Below are positions 36,101 through 48,425 of a stretch of DNA of 64,000 bases, in pieces. The stretch lies in assembly GCF_947242115.1 (NCBI RefSeq), contig NC_074711.1:40763265-40827264 (forward strand), in the 5' to 3' direction. Below the pieces are notes generated by a model. The model made no database searches and had not been told where the DNA came from. It saw only the letters and a list, made by a program, of their open reading frames with translations. Position numbers and translations under genes: made by a program. How positions within the stretch are numbered: position 1 is the first letter of the stretch; every line of letters starts with the position of its first letter. This stretch comes from Biomphalaria glabrata. Its lineage: Eukaryota; Mollusca; Gastropoda; Planorbidae.

Positions 36101-39100
36101 ATTTAATAAATTAGTCAGTAAATTCTTGACATCTCTTGTTTTTAGCTCAGTCAAACGCCACTTCCTTCAATAATACTCAAACAGAAACTATATTTAACCA
36201 ATTGTATCGCTTTATTCTTACAGTAGCTGTTAAGCTTAGTGTAGGCCTAGTCCAGAGCTATGGTACAGTTATATATATATAGAGAGAGATCTAAAAGCAT
36301 TAGGATAACTAACTCGAGAAAAATAGTAACATTTTCATCTAAGCCCCTCCCTGTCCTAAAAAGTAAATAGATCATTTGTCTGACTGATTCTAACAAACTG
36401 GTCATTGTAAGGCTAGTCTAGACTACATGTAGTCGGTCTTGACAAGACAACCAAGCGATAGTGTTTGTTTGTGTTGAGTGGTCAGGCGAGAAAATACACA
36501 CTGCCGTGGTTAGTCATGCATGTAAATCTACTTTCAACACGCATTTTTTTCTTACAAAAAAGGGAGAGTGATCCTTAAAGGATTACGGGCATGACATGGC
36601 CTAAATTGTGCTGATGTGCCTAAACTCAAAACTCAAACTCAAACAAGATCTAAAGCTAACTGCATAGACGAAAATATATTTCTTTTACGAAAATGTTAAC
36701 TTTACTGTATGGTCTCCTGTTATACAATTAGTCATAGATTAAAATAATAGGTTAGTGTGATGTCACATAGAAACCCGGTGAAAATCTGATCATTTTGGAT
36801 GCGCAGGAAAACATCATTTACTAAGTTATTATTATAATTGCAAATTTAAAAAAAAGAATAGTATATTCATTATCAAAACACATATTAATATAAAAAATTG
36901 TCAAAACCATCAGAGTTTCCCTTTAATGACTAAAGTGGTTAAGTATGGCGAAACTAATTTATGCTTAGTTTGAAGCATACTATTGGGTAGCAGTTTTAAA
37001 AGTGTATGTCTATAAAAAAAATCAGAAACCATCCAGCTCTAAAAGAATATTTAAGTAAACAGTGAAACTGTCAGGTCATTGACCAACTAATATGGCTTTA
37101 TTTACGGATTTGAACATTGCCTATACATTTTTCTTTAAGATCGTTGCACACAACTGTAAACTTAGGTTATATTTAGGGTTTCTTTTTTCACGTTGTGGCA
37201 TGCCAGAGATAGTTCTATGAAACACTAATAGTTTCTGAACCACTCCAATATAATCATTGTCTGAAATTACCCATTGATTGAACAAATACACTTTATGGGG
37301 GTTATTGTTGTTTCATTGTAATACTTGGGGAAATTATATATTTTTCTTTTTAACTTGTCTTCAGGTGACATCATTAGTGAATATTGCTTCTAATTTTTTA
37401 AATACTGGTCAAGAAGGACAACGCTATGGGACAGCTCATCCCAGTATTGTCCCTTATCAGGTCAGTTTTGTCATTTAGTTGTAGTGTTTATGCATTATTG
37501 TTTCAATAAGCGTTTATGAAAAACAAACTTTGTTTTGCAGGCATTCAAAACATCTGATGGATTTATTATTGTGGGAGCTGGCAATGATAGCCAGTTTAAA
37601 ATATTAGCACAAGTAAGTCCAAGCCTTTGATATGATTCAAATTACTCTTAAATTTCTTTTGTATGGGAATAAAATAAAATGCTCTGATAAATTTATAATA
37701 TATATTGGCTGTGTGAAGCGTCTAGTGTGGTAGCTTAACTTGTTTCCACCGCTGGCTAGCATCTGTGAAAGGGGAGCAATTTTGTAAGTCTCTCTTGCCA
37801 GTACATAGCCTCTCCACAGCAAGTCCTATGCAGTACCTCCTGGAAACTGAGGCTGCGAAGCCTCAGGCTAAACTGCAAGGGTCTCGGAGGAGGCTTGGCC
37901 CCAAGATGTGAGGCAGGCATGGCCCGTTGGCGTGCTGACACGCCCTGTTGCCCACAAACCAAACCCCTAGCTATAGGTCAATAGCCCCACTGCCTTGTGC
38001 GTGTGTCCCTGTAAGGTCTAAGGCTAAGGGAGTAAACCTAACAGAAAATCCGGTCCTGGAGCCCCGTAGGCGGGTGGACAGTAGTAAGACTACTGCTCTC
38101 TGGCAAACTCCTGCAGCCACCTGTCCCCAAATTGTGATGGCTCGCCATCCCTTTGGACCCGGTCAGTATGGAAGAGAGGCGTTTGCTGACGTGTGGGCAG
38201 CCCAGCACTCGCAAATTTACTGCCCAGGCTTTCCCCCAGCAATGGAGAGGTCACTCCATCTCTGACAGTAATGTCTTTGAAAAAAAAAACACGGAGAGTG
38301 GTAGTTACCGGTGATAAGTTCCTAGCTGATTGGCGTAAGCTGGAACGCCAGGGACCACTCTTGACGGTAGGAGGGGCTTTTTAGCCTCACTGGATAGCTA
38401 CTGCCTGCCTTAAGCCGAGCAGCCCTCGGACAATAAAGTGCTATCCCGCCACAGCTTGCCGCACCACTGGGTGCTTGGTGCAAAGACAAAAGCAAGCTGC
38501 TCACCCACACCTGCAAATAAAATCAAAAGAAAACCCTCAACATTAATGCGTTTAGCAAGCTGGAACATACGGACAATGTGTCCTGGCTTCAATACTGACC
38601 CTGAACTCATCACCGACATGCGACAAACAGCTATCATCGACAGTGGAAGTAGTGAAAGTCAACGAATCACTCCTGCTCCCTGAACTCTATACTCTCCTCT
38701 GCCGCTGTTGGGAAACAGGTCATGTCCCACAGGACATGCGTGACGCAACTATAGTCACAATATACAAGAACAAAGGGGATCGGAGTGACTGCAACAACTA
38801 TAGGGGTATCTCGCTCCTCAGTATAGTGGGCAAAATCTTTGCTAGAGTGGCACTATCCAGGCTGCAAGTGATAGCTTCTAGAGTCTACCCAGAGTCTCAG
38901 TGTGGATTCAGGAGCGGTAGATCCACTATAGACATGATATCTTCTCTACGACTACTGCAGGAGAAATTCAGAGAGAGAGACAGACCCCTTTACTGTAATA
39001 GACTAAAACAACACGAGCTTCAATGAACACAATGATTTTATTCGTCCTTATTTATGCTCTCTACTCCAGCCACTTCTTCTCTATACTCTGACTTCATTTT

Positions 39101-42100
39101 ACACACAGTCCCTGACACACTGCTGTTCACTCAAGCATGAACACTCAAGGTCCACTGGTCATTTCATACACAGGCACACACACTGCACTACCAGCCACGC
39201 AAAACACTTACACTTACTATCACATCTCCCTCCTTAAAAGCTTTGAGATATCAATTGACTATACAAATGATTTCTGTCTCACTATAAACAACTGAATACA
39301 TGTTTAACACACAGAATGTTCAATTGTTAATATTATCAATAGTAACAATATAAATTATAAAATGTGTAGTAAAAAACAACAACAACAGTCTAGGTTTACA
39401 AATAGACATTAATTATATACAAATTGCATAATAATAAAAAGATATACATGTATCTAATTATCTGCGTCAGGGTAACGTACTGGTGGCCGAACTTGCCTAC
39501 CATATCGAGTTATTACAGGCAGCGGATTGGTAGTGTTTGTCTGTTCCTGTTGCACATTTGTATCGCTCACGTTCTCTGGCTGTGTGGTTTGACCATTAAT
39601 GACTGTCTCTGGGGTGTCCATTTAAAAAATATCAGGCATGACCCTTGATTTTGTACATGTGTCTCTTAACACCCTTCTATTTCTTCGGTAAGTTATCCCA
39701 TTCAGTGTTTTTACCCAGTATGATCTCGGGGTCTCTGCTTCTGAGATGACCACTGCTGGTTCCCATAAATTGCCAGGCTTCTTTTGCATCCACACTTTGC
39801 TCCCAGGCTGAATGTGTGGTCGCTCGGTGCGCCTCGCTGTTTTGTTGTAATATTTTGCTTGATTACTTTTTCTTGTTTTCCAAGCATTTTCTTTTTTGTC
39901 TGGGATTTGAGGTCTGAGATAGGCCTCCGTTGTCGGAAGATTTGTCCTCAGACGGCGGCCCATGAGCAGCCGTGCAGGTGAAGGTCCATCAGGGCATGGA
40001 GCATTTCGAAATTGCAAGAGGGCCATATATGGGTCTTGACCCGACGTTCTAGCTTTATTTAGAAGTTGTTTCACTGTTTGTATGGCCCGTTCTGCCATAC
40101 CATTAGATTGTGGAAATCTGGGGCTAGACATAATGTGCTTAAATCCCCATCTTTTAGAAAATTTCAGAAATTCTTGACAAGCAAATGAGGGTCCATTGTC
40201 ACTAATTACTTCCCTTGGAATACCATGTCGAGCAAATTGTGATTTCATATGTATGATCACATCTGAAGCCTTTAGTGTTGGGATAAGATTTATCTCAAAA
40301 AAATTACTATAGTAATCTACAAGTAGCAAATAGTTTTTACCGAGATACTCAAAATTATCAGCTCCAATTTTTTCCCAAGGAAGTACAGGAGTATCATGTA
40401 GTAACAATGGCTCCTTTTGCTGGGACTTCTGGTGTTCGTTACACACTGCACATGTTGATACCATGTCTATAATCTGCTTAGACATTCCAGGCCAGAAGAA
40501 CACCTCCCACTTCTGACACCATGTAATAGACTAAAACAACACGAGCTTCAATGAACACAATGATTTTATTCGTCCTTATTTATGCTCTCTACTCCAGCCA
40601 CTTCTTCTCTATACTCTGACTTCATTTTACACACAGTCCCTGACACACTGCTGTTCACTCAAGCATGAACACTCAAGGTCCACTGGTCATTTCATACACA
40701 GGCACACACACTGCACTACCAGCCACGCAAAACACATACACTTACTATCACATTACATTGTTTTTGTTGATTTGACTAAAGCTTTTGACATGGTCAGCAG
40801 AAGTGGCCTTTTCAAACTCCTGAGGAAAATAGGTTGCCCTCCCAAACTACTGAAGTTAATTGAGTGTTTTCACGAGGAAACTAAATGTACTGTCAAATTC
40901 AATGGAGCCCAATCAGCACCTTTTGAGGTTTGCAGTGGTGTCAAGCAGGGATGTGTGCTCGCACCTACTCTGTTTGGCATATTCTTCTCCTGTCTACTGC
41001 ATTATGCGTACAGCGACATAAACGAAGGTGTGTTTCTCCATACAAGATCCTTTGGAAAACTATTTAATGTATCAAGGCTGCGGGCAAAAACCAAGGTTAG
41101 GAAACTACTCGTCAGGGAACTCCTGTATGCTGATGATGCAGCTATTGTGGCTGATTCTGATATTCAGCTACAGTCCATGGTTGACAAACTATCTGCTGCT
41201 TGCCAGAAGTTCGGCTTAAACATCAGTCAAAGCAAGACTAAGATACTTGTCCAAAACACAAACACTGCACCTCAAGTAAGCATTAATGGCCAACCACTAG
41301 AAATTGTTGATCACTTTTGTTACCTTGGCTCCATCATATCCAACAACACTCTACTGGATAAAGACATAAACAACAGGATAGCCAAGGCAATGGCCACCAT
41401 GTCACGGTTGCAGAAAAGAGTCTGGGACAACATATTGCTAACTAGCAGTACTAAAGCCCTAGTCTACCGGACCTGTGTGTTGAGCACCTTGCTATACGGA
41501 AGTGAAACATGGTCAACCTACTCATGGCAGGAAAAAAAGCTGAATGTCTTCCACCTCCGATGCCTAAGGCGGATCTTTAAAATAAGGTGGCAAGATAAGA
41601 TAACCAATGAGGAAGTGCTACATAGAGCAGGATGCCAGGACATCCGCTCTGTTATCAGCAGCAGACGCCTTGGCTGGCTTGGCCACGTTCATAGAATGCC
41701 AGTAGGTCGACTTCCACAGGACATCCTGTATGGCGATCTAATAGAAGGCAGGAGAGCCGCTGGTCGCCCACTTTTACGTTATACGGATGTATGCAAACGC
41801 GACATGAAGCTCATCAAAATTGACACTGGCAACTGGGAAGAGGTGGCACTGGACAGATCCACATGGAGAGAGAGCATAAAGGAAGGGTCACAGATTGCAG
41901 ATGTCATACACAACAGAAGCAGAAAGAAGGGTGAAAATGCAACGGCGCCTGGTGATTATATATGCCCAACCTGTGATCGCAGCTGTGTATCAAGGATTGG
42001 CCTCTTTAGTCACACAAGAAGTTGCAAAGGGAAAAGATCGTCTCTCGAGACGTAAAATGCCACAGAGATTTAATATTAATATTTCTGTTGCATATATTGT

Positions 42101-43524
42101 GCATCAATATTTTCTATTGAGTGATCCACCACTGTCTATCCATTATGCTTCAGTGTATCTGTTATAGTTTTGTATAAAAGATGTCTACTTGATTTGATAT
42201 TCTAAAACTTCATAAACAGTGTTTTTGTTTTGTTACTTTTCTGTGACAGTAGATCCTGCTACATTGGTTTATAAATACCTCTCAATGTACATTCACAAAG
42301 CCCTTTGTACAAACCTCAGAACTTTTAAACTAATCTTAAGTCTTGGCTTATACCACATTAGATTAATTTTACATGGCAGAGAAACAAGTGCTAGCATTAT
42401 ATCTAATAAATTAAAGACATTATTTCAAAAAGAGAAGAAATGTATATCCTAGGTGTGTATCAATGTGTTTATATTGGCGCATAAGTAAACCATGTCAATG
42501 GATGAAAAGAACCAAGAAATAATTTATTAGTAGACTTAACCTTTTTTTGTGGGAATTAAAATTCAAGGGAAACAAATATTTAAAAAAATAATAATAAAGC
42601 AAGCAAAGACTTTTAAAAGCTACCATTGTATAATGAGGTATAGATTGTACAAATTTTGTTTCTTTTAGTGTATTGGTCACCCGGCACTGGCTAATGATGA
42701 AAGATATGCTACCAACAAAGCACGAGTCAAAAACAGAGATGTTTTACTTCAATTTCTCTTTAAAATGTAAACTTTCAATGCTCAGTTCATTTGAATTAGA
42801 CCTAATATTAATTATTGTTAAATTAAAATAACTTCTCACCTCTAATTAATGACTATAAAAAGAAGAATATACAAATTTAATTTGCTGTTTTTTTTTTTCA
42901 TTGATAACACTTTTATATCCTATTCAATTACTGTTTAGAGAAGGTATATTTTACCTGCAATAGTTGTTTTTTTTTTGTTATTGTAATTGCATTATTCTTA
43001 GCATGATACTAATGTCTATTGAAACATTTTTGTTTTTTATTGATTGATCAGCTTTGAAGAAAAGTCTTTGTCTGATTGGCTGAAAATATTTGAAAACTCA
43101 GGAATTCCTTATGGCCCAATCAATAACATGAAGCAAGTATTCTCTGATCCCCAGGTAAAGTCACTGATTAACCTGCACAACTAGATTTAAGTATTTTGAA
43201 ACTGGTCAACTATTACATGTGTTGTGTATGTATAGTAGCTTTTAGTAAAATTGTATATGATTTTAAAGAATATTAAAAAAACACTTTAATGTGAACACTG
43301 AAGTGATATCTTAGGTTCTACACAATGGTTTAATACAAGAAATCCCACATCCAACGATAGGAAAAGTTCGTGTGGTTGGCCCGGCTGTACGGTATAGTGA
43401 GACAAAAACAGTGGAACCCACAGCTCCTCCACTACTTGGACAGCACACACACCATGTACTTAAAGACATCCTAGGTTACAGTGAGGATGCTATTGAGAAG
43501 TTAAAGAAACATAAAGTTGTTTAA
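30150..43524 (+). CDS. SUGCT: Succinyl-CoA:glutarate-CoA transferase, 13 exons
   Basis: Class III CoA-transferase, known in animals as the mitochondrial enzyme moving CoA from succinyl-CoA to glutarate. Exons: 30150-30312, 31254-31368, 32210-32283, 33855-33940, 34039-34089, 34308-34428, 34628-34719, 35763-35906, 37365-37460, 37541-37612, 42669-42766, 43052-43154, 43315-43524. All introns are GT-AG, phases agree, and the sum is 1425 nt (474 codons plus stop). Family blocks appear in order: [137 protein letters not shown]. The N-terminus is basic, Ser/Asn-rich and acid-poor, as mitochondrial leaders are. ATG30195 is an alternative start; exon 1 is the least certain. Length is close to vertebrate SUGCT plus a longer leader. 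No exon shows damage. Confidence 0.93.
30715..30877 (-). mobile_element. SINE family A copy in SUGCT intron 1
   Basis: It runs from ttgttttacttgctttagat through gttccttcagaattgaagat to gaccaggcagccatcc; on the minus strand this is head (ggatggctgcctggtc) to tail. It is diverged from the copies in the tandem array. Confidence 0.7.
31404..31950. mobile_element. Cluster of old interspersed repeats in SUGCT intron 2
   Basis: It contains a SINE-like tail (31404-31470), a fragment of the element seen at 14764-15680 (gcgtttctgc ... cgcttttggcgtcggggc, 31516-31560), a stretch (31600-31735, ctgaaattgtaaaatatac) repeated at 63715-63825, and a hAT-like end (ttaggaccgccctgctgg near 31940). All are non-coding; the boundaries are approximate. 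Confidence 0.5.
32628..32878 (+). mobile_element. Repeat R3 copy in SUGCT intron 3
   Basis: It contains attaccaataattgattgac, caacttgatctgggaatggg and gttgatataagctttgtaaa. It lies between exons 3 and 4 together with AT microsatellites (32590-32611, 32974-32990). Confidence 0.7.
33419..33590 (+). mobile_element. SINE family A, complete copy in SUGCT intron 3
   Basis: The tRNA-like head begins ggctgcctggttgtggggtt (A box) and carries a perfect-looking B box, gggttcaaaccc, at 33478-33489. The body continues ggaggtttggattaagaagt to a T/A-rich tail. This is the best-preserved internal promoter among the family A copies in the window. Confidence 0.82.
34797..35020 (-). mobile_element. SINE family B copy in SUGCT intron 7
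   Basis: On the minus strand the head has gagtggtaaagcacttggcc (A box) and ttaggtttgaatcc (B box). The body matches 16901-17111 (gacc.tg.g.tctatgggcagatgat on plus). It is older or more diverged than copy 1. Confidence 0.75.
37690..42180 (+). mobile_element. LINE in SUGCT intron 10, internally shortened and split
   Basis: A non-LTR retrotransposon in the sense orientation of SUGCT. A GC-richer 5' UTR begins near 37690. ORF2 starts at 38546 with the AP-endonuclease start [10 protein letters not shown]. After about 30 codons the sequence jumps, in another frame, to the reverse transcriptase (38643 on): [36 protein letters not shown]. The rest of the endonuclease and the start of RT are missing. 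A Ty3-type element interrupts it at 38994-40752. RT resumes at 40757 and stays open to the stop at 42055: [18 protein letters not shown], the catalytic YADD, and a C-terminal zinc-finger-like [13 protein letters not shown]. The clade is not assigned. It cannot make a full ORF2. Confidence 0.88.
38994..40752 (-). mobile_element. Young Ty3-type LTR element (fossil) inside the LINE
   Basis: Two 231-bp LTRs (38994-39224 and 40522-40752) differ at one position that I noticed. The target duplication is ttac (38990-38993 and 40753-40756), and removing element plus one ttac restores the LINE reading [13 protein letters not shown]. In the minus orientation a primer-binding-type sequence (tggtgtcagaagtggga) follows the 5' LTR, and a purine tract (aaggagggaga) precedes the 3' LTR. 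The internal part is only about 1.3 kb and carries a Ty3/mdg4-type integrase region (about 39622-40503). The element is broken: gag, protease and reverse transcriptase are absent. The near-identical LTRs indicate a recent insertion. Confidence 0.92.
42181..42668. other. Remainder of SUGCT intron 10
   Basis: AT-rich intron sequence after the LINE; the exact LINE 3' end and its duplication could not be fixed. It ends in the acceptor tttcttttag before exon 11. Confidence 0.5.
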
Positions 43525-45639
43525 TGTTATCATCCTCTTATCTTGTTCAGGGAAAAAAATGGCAGTGGGTATTTTTATATTAGTTTTTAAAAAAGCAATT
43601 TAACGTGATCTGATTTTACAATGATCTGATTTATTTCTCTAATGACTTAATCTAATTCAATTAACTTGCATATTTACTACGGTAGCTTGGTGAAAGATAT
43701 TTATTGTCCTAGCAATAATCAGAACAGCAGCTGTGATAATCTGCATTTTTTTTAATGCATTAAAATCGTTTTTGTTTTTTTTATCATAAGCTGATTTATT
43801 AATCTTTTTTTTTATAATTTATATTGGTTTCTTACAAAATGATGAAGTCCTAGACATAGTCATGTCCCAATGCAGTCATTTCTGTGAGATACATTAGTAA
43901 AAACCATTGATGTTACTGGGCTATTCAGGCAGCCTATTAATTAGCCTAGTTCATAAAATTTTGACATAGAGACAAAGGTGGTATTCTGTTTTTGCTGAAG
44001 CTCATTAAAAAGTATTTCTCAGAAGGCACTATCAATATTTTATATCTTTGAATTCTTATCTTTGCCTGCCCTAAGTTTTGTAGGACAAATAGGATCTGGG
44101 AGTCTTTCATTCTGGAGATGTAGCCTGACCGTTGGAAGTTTCATCTTCCAAGTGTTTACACACTTTGCCTACCAGCTCTTTGTAGAACATCTATGTCACA
44201 TAAGTTTCCCTGCTGTTTGATGCTAAGAAATGTGCATATAGAAGGGATTGATTTTCCTGGCATGTCATCTATTTATTTTTCATGTCATGTGATAAGTTTA
44301 TTTGTACACCATAAGAGACATGCTGTAATGCTATTTTTATCTTTATTATTCAGTTTTGTTTGTCTTATTTTTTATTTTGTTTCAAGGCTGATGCAAACAT
44401 TATGCAAACGGTTATTTGTGTTAATAAGAACCATTTATTGTAAGAGCTCAATCTCTTTGTAGGAAATCCTGGACCCATTGATAGTACTGGACTAGAAATG
44501 ACAAATTATTTGAGTTTCTAAGCTTCTTTGTAGGCTAAGGTGGTAAACTCTAGCCAGCACTTCAGAGAATTCCAATTAAATGAGATCTTTTTGAAAGTGA
44601 AGGAAGGATAGTACTGGTAAGGGACAACACTTTTGATCTGTGCATTTCTCTTTTAAATATTTATGATAGTAACATTTCTAGTAATTTTGCTGGAATGAAA
44701 ATTGGTCTTGCTTATTTCTTTAAGTTCTTTTGTTTTGTATTTGGTTTAATTTTAGCAAAACATTACTCTGTAATTGAAGGAGTTAATGCAAATAATTTAG
44801 TTTGTTAGCTAGCTCTATTTTTGTTAAGTTTTTATTCTCCTTACAATGAGATGTTATTTTCTTGGTTCTGATGAATGACCTTTTGGTTTGTAGTGAATGT
44901 AGGGATTATTTTGTTGACATGTTCCTTGGTTTTGTTTTGTTTACATGTTATGTTCTCACTTTTTGTTTTAATTAAGTATTCAGCCTGCCTTTATTATTAT
45001 TTTTTTTTATTAATGCTTTAATTACTCGAGGTGCTAAACAAGTTTAAACTTGTCATTTTACCCCAGTACTTTAAAATAAAATGGAATTTAAAACATTTTA
45101 CTGTTAATGCATAAATGCATATATTTCTGATAAATAATATTCGTGGCTATACACATTTAATAGTTTTATACATTGGCCATTGATTTTTGTTATGGGCAAA
45201 CTATTGACTTGTAATGTGAAATGAATGTATTGTCAATATAGAGTTGTTTCCTGTAATCTTTGTTATTCTACAAATTTAGAGTTTCTTCTTAACGGGCAGT
45301 ATTGAGATTTCTTAATTTAGTGCCTTTAACCTATACATTTATTATAGTATTTATTGTAGCTAATATAACATGAGGTTGTAACTTATGAAAAATGTTTCTG
45401 ACACTAATTGATATTAAGAAAAATTATTTTAAAAAATATTTTTTTTTTAGACAAAGCTTATGTTAAGTGTAGTTGTATCAATTAGTTTGGATCAGTCATG
45501 TTATTAAATTTATAATTTATCTAAACTAACGATAATAAATCTGTGCCATTGCAAATATGTTTTACCAATTGTTTTTGTTTAGCGCAATTTCATTCTTTTA
45601 GCTTTCTCAATGTGCTATGTATGATCCTATCACTTGTCT
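43525..45639. other. SUGCT 3' flank
   Basis: This is presumed 3' UTR followed by intergenic DNA. It is T-rich, with several possible polyadenylation hexamers (for example attaaa at 43758), none decisive. No further exon was recognised; a frame at 44193-44462 has no domain. Confidence 0.45.
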
Positions 45640-45812
45640 AGACCAGTTGGAAAAGGGGTTGTGGGAGAAAGAAGGGGGTATCTGGGTGAATGTTACCATG
45701 ATGGCCTTTAAAATGCATTTGCAAAAAAAACAAAAGTTGAACGACCTGAAGTCGAACTCATGGCTTAAGCCTCCTGAAGCCAATACACTAACCACTGTGC
45801 CAGGGAAGTGAT
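45640..45812 (-). mobile_element. tRNA-derived SINE, family C
   Basis: On the minus strand the head reads tggcacagtggttagtg (A box) and then gagttcgacttc (B box); the tail side contains gcaaatgcattttaaaggcc. The overlapping frames on both strands are by-products. Repeat R3 lies directly to its right, as at 13043-13440. Confidence 0.72.
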
Positions 45813-45869
45813 TATGAAAATAGAAGGTTTTATAATTACTATTATTAGTTTCAAACGTTTCTCTCTACA

Positions 45870-46087
45870 GAGTATAAAGGGGAATAATTCAACTTATACC
45901 ACCACATCAGTCAAATACAATTTCTTTTCCTTGTGTGGCATACCAAACAAAATAATTAATTACAAATAGTTAATTAACTAATTGGTTAAGAAAAAATTAA
46001 GCAAAATTTCATTTTGATCCGAGATAGGGTGTGGGAGAAATAACGTGTACAAACTTTTTACCAGACAAAGTGGATATAAGCTTTGTT
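45870..46087 (+). mobile_element. Repeat R3 copy
   Basis: It contains gagtataaaggggaataatt, caaatagttaattaactaat, tgatccgagatagggtgtgg and ggatataagctttgtt, in the same order as the other R3 copies. It is non-coding. Confidence 0.7.
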
Positions 46088-46891
46088 TAAAGTATAAAGA
46101 AATGCATTTTTATGTTATTCTTGAGTTACGAGATGTTTTTTCTTGACCCATTGTGAAGTGAAGGACAAACAGGTTTCGAGTCCTTTAATAAGTGGAGTCA
46201 GAGAAGTGATTTGTTTGTTGGCAAAGACATTCCTGGTACTGTGGTTGCACCAGTTCTTGAGATCTTGTAGCAGAGGCACCTACAAACACTAACAGTGAAG
46301 ACGTAAGTGTAGGTTTCTAACTTAAAGGACTTCAAATTGGAATGTCAGTGAGAGAATCCCATTTAGGTTTCAGAAACAATGCTGTGATGAAAAAGAAAAA
46401 AAACTTTTGCACTTTTTATTTTGAAATAAAATCTCAAACTCAAGCAGAATGATTGGTTTCACGACTAATTGTTCACCGAGAAATCGTTGACAATAATTCG
46501 TTCACCCAACAAATCATTCACAAACCATTGGCTCACGACAAATATCTAACTGGATTGTTGGCTATAATTGAGGGTCCATTAAAATTGTTCAGCTTGCTTT
46601 TTAATGTATTGTAATAGAAACAAAAGTTATAATGCACCAATCCACAGTGTGCGCTTAAGAAACGCACACATTTTAAAAATTTAACTTCCAAAACAAAAAA
46701 ACAGCTTCTTCAAACTTGCTGTATTATGCACATCAGATACACAAAAAATCTTATTATTTATTGGGTTTGCGGTTATGTGTGAAAATCTCCAATACTCAAA
46801 ATATCTCCTCGATAAAACAGGTGTGCAAATTTGTGGATCTGTGCAACAAAGTATCAAATGATTCACCAATGCCAATAGTCTTAGGCCCTCC
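46088..46891. other. Left flank of the large tandem array
   Basis: No gene was recognised. A minus-strand frame of 90 codons (46681-46953) crosses the array boundary and has no identifiable domain. Confidence 0.4.
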
Positions 46892-48004
46892 AAAGAACCA
46901 ATAAAATTACCTTCTGTCAACTGGTCCACTCTCTTGTTGACAAAGCAAAACAATATTTACAATGGGGAAAAAAGCTGCAAAATGTTTTATTGACGAAATA
47001 AAATGAAATAAAAAAAGAAACATTGAAAAAATCAATAGGTCGTCAAAGGATGAGAAATAGTCACGTCTTGTATATTCTAAATCTCCCCTCTCGAAAAATC
47101 AAGTGTGGCCTTGAAGAATCTTGGCACTACAATGATACATAAATGTTTTAAAAGCGTTTGGCCAATGCCAGCCTTTGATTTTTGTCACATAATATAAGGC
47201 CTCAACGTGGCCTAAAATGTACCAATGGGCCAAACAAAAAAAAAATCCAATGAAATCTAAAATCATATTCCTTAGTACAGATTTATTTATTATTTAAAAG
47301 TAGGCATACTTTAGAAGGATATTTTTTTTTATTTTAATTAGAAAATTTAACAACGGAATATGAATCTGGTATTTATTTGTGTTTGTTTTTAAGTTATCTT
47401 TGTTTAAGCTATAGTTTGTACAAAAAGATATTTTCGCAGATTTTGAATTAAGAACTTTAAAATAGAAGGAGTGACTGGTATATATTTTTAAAAGAGGTCT
47501 TTTTTTTAATCATAAATTAAAAGTTTGTACAAAGATATTTACAACATCCACAAAGACAAAGAACTTTCTCAGGAGCAACTCGGGTAGACGCCATATTTAG
47601 AATTTACGTCACGTATTTATGAGCTGAAGATTTCAATCGAGACAAAACCCAAAGCTTCTAAAATCATGTCTTGGACGTTCGAGCATTTTCTTGTTCAATG
47701 GTTCTGAACGCAGATTTCGTTGGTGGTTGGGGTAAAACACGGGATGTGTAAAACCATACGACCTTGCAGTTCAGACATACATACCAGACGGGGCACTCAG
47801 ACCCAAACACCCTGCATTCAAAAAGCACAAGCGCCGCATGCATTGCTCCACTGGTTATAAAGGGCTAGCGTTTAGGTCTAAATAATAATAATAATAAAAC
47901 ACTAGGGATTCTATAAAAACATGCAAACCAATTAAACAGTCCATTACACACAGAATTAGTTTATCACATTAAAAAAAACAAATACAGAACGATGAAAAAA
48001 AAAT

Positions 48005-48121
48005 TAGATCTAAGTCTAGTAAGCCCAGTAAGATCTGTAGGTAGATCTAGTCTAGTAAGTCCAGTAAGATCTGTAGGTAGATCTAGTCTAATAAGTCCAG
48101 TAAGATCTGTAGGTAGATCTA
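48005..48121. repeat. 36-bp minisatellite inside array units
   Basis: The unit agatctagtctagtaagtcc + agtaagatctgtaggt is present three times in array units 1, 2 and 4 (here, 50323-50440, 55033-55150). It is present five times in units 3 and 5 (52643-52832, 57353-57542). It accounts for the two unit lengths. Confidence 0.92.
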
Positions 48122-48425
48122 AATCATTAAACCAAAATAGGATTAGGTCTCATTAATAAAAGAGTCTAGATCGAGTAAGTTGAAAAAAAAAAAGTTTATA
48201 GAATTAGGTAATAGGTTTGATAGATCTAGTAACTCCGCCATGGCCGGTCCCAAGCCCGGATGAGAAAGGAGGAGGGTTTTGCATGGGGCTATATTTATAT
48301 AGTGACTTCAGCCAGTAAAACCTCAAAATTAATTGCTCTTTTAACGGCATTTTTTAAATATTTTAAATGACCTGCTGATCACAGAAAAAAACAACGCAAA
48401 CTAAAACTTTACGACCGTATAATAG

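Noticed and set aside
39622-40503. Integrase frame as a domesticated host gene
   Set aside because: It lies between near-identical LTRs with a target duplication, so it belongs to a recent Ty3-type element.
46681-46953. 90-codon minus-strand frame at the array edge
   Set aside because: No recognised domain or splice support, and it crosses the array boundary.
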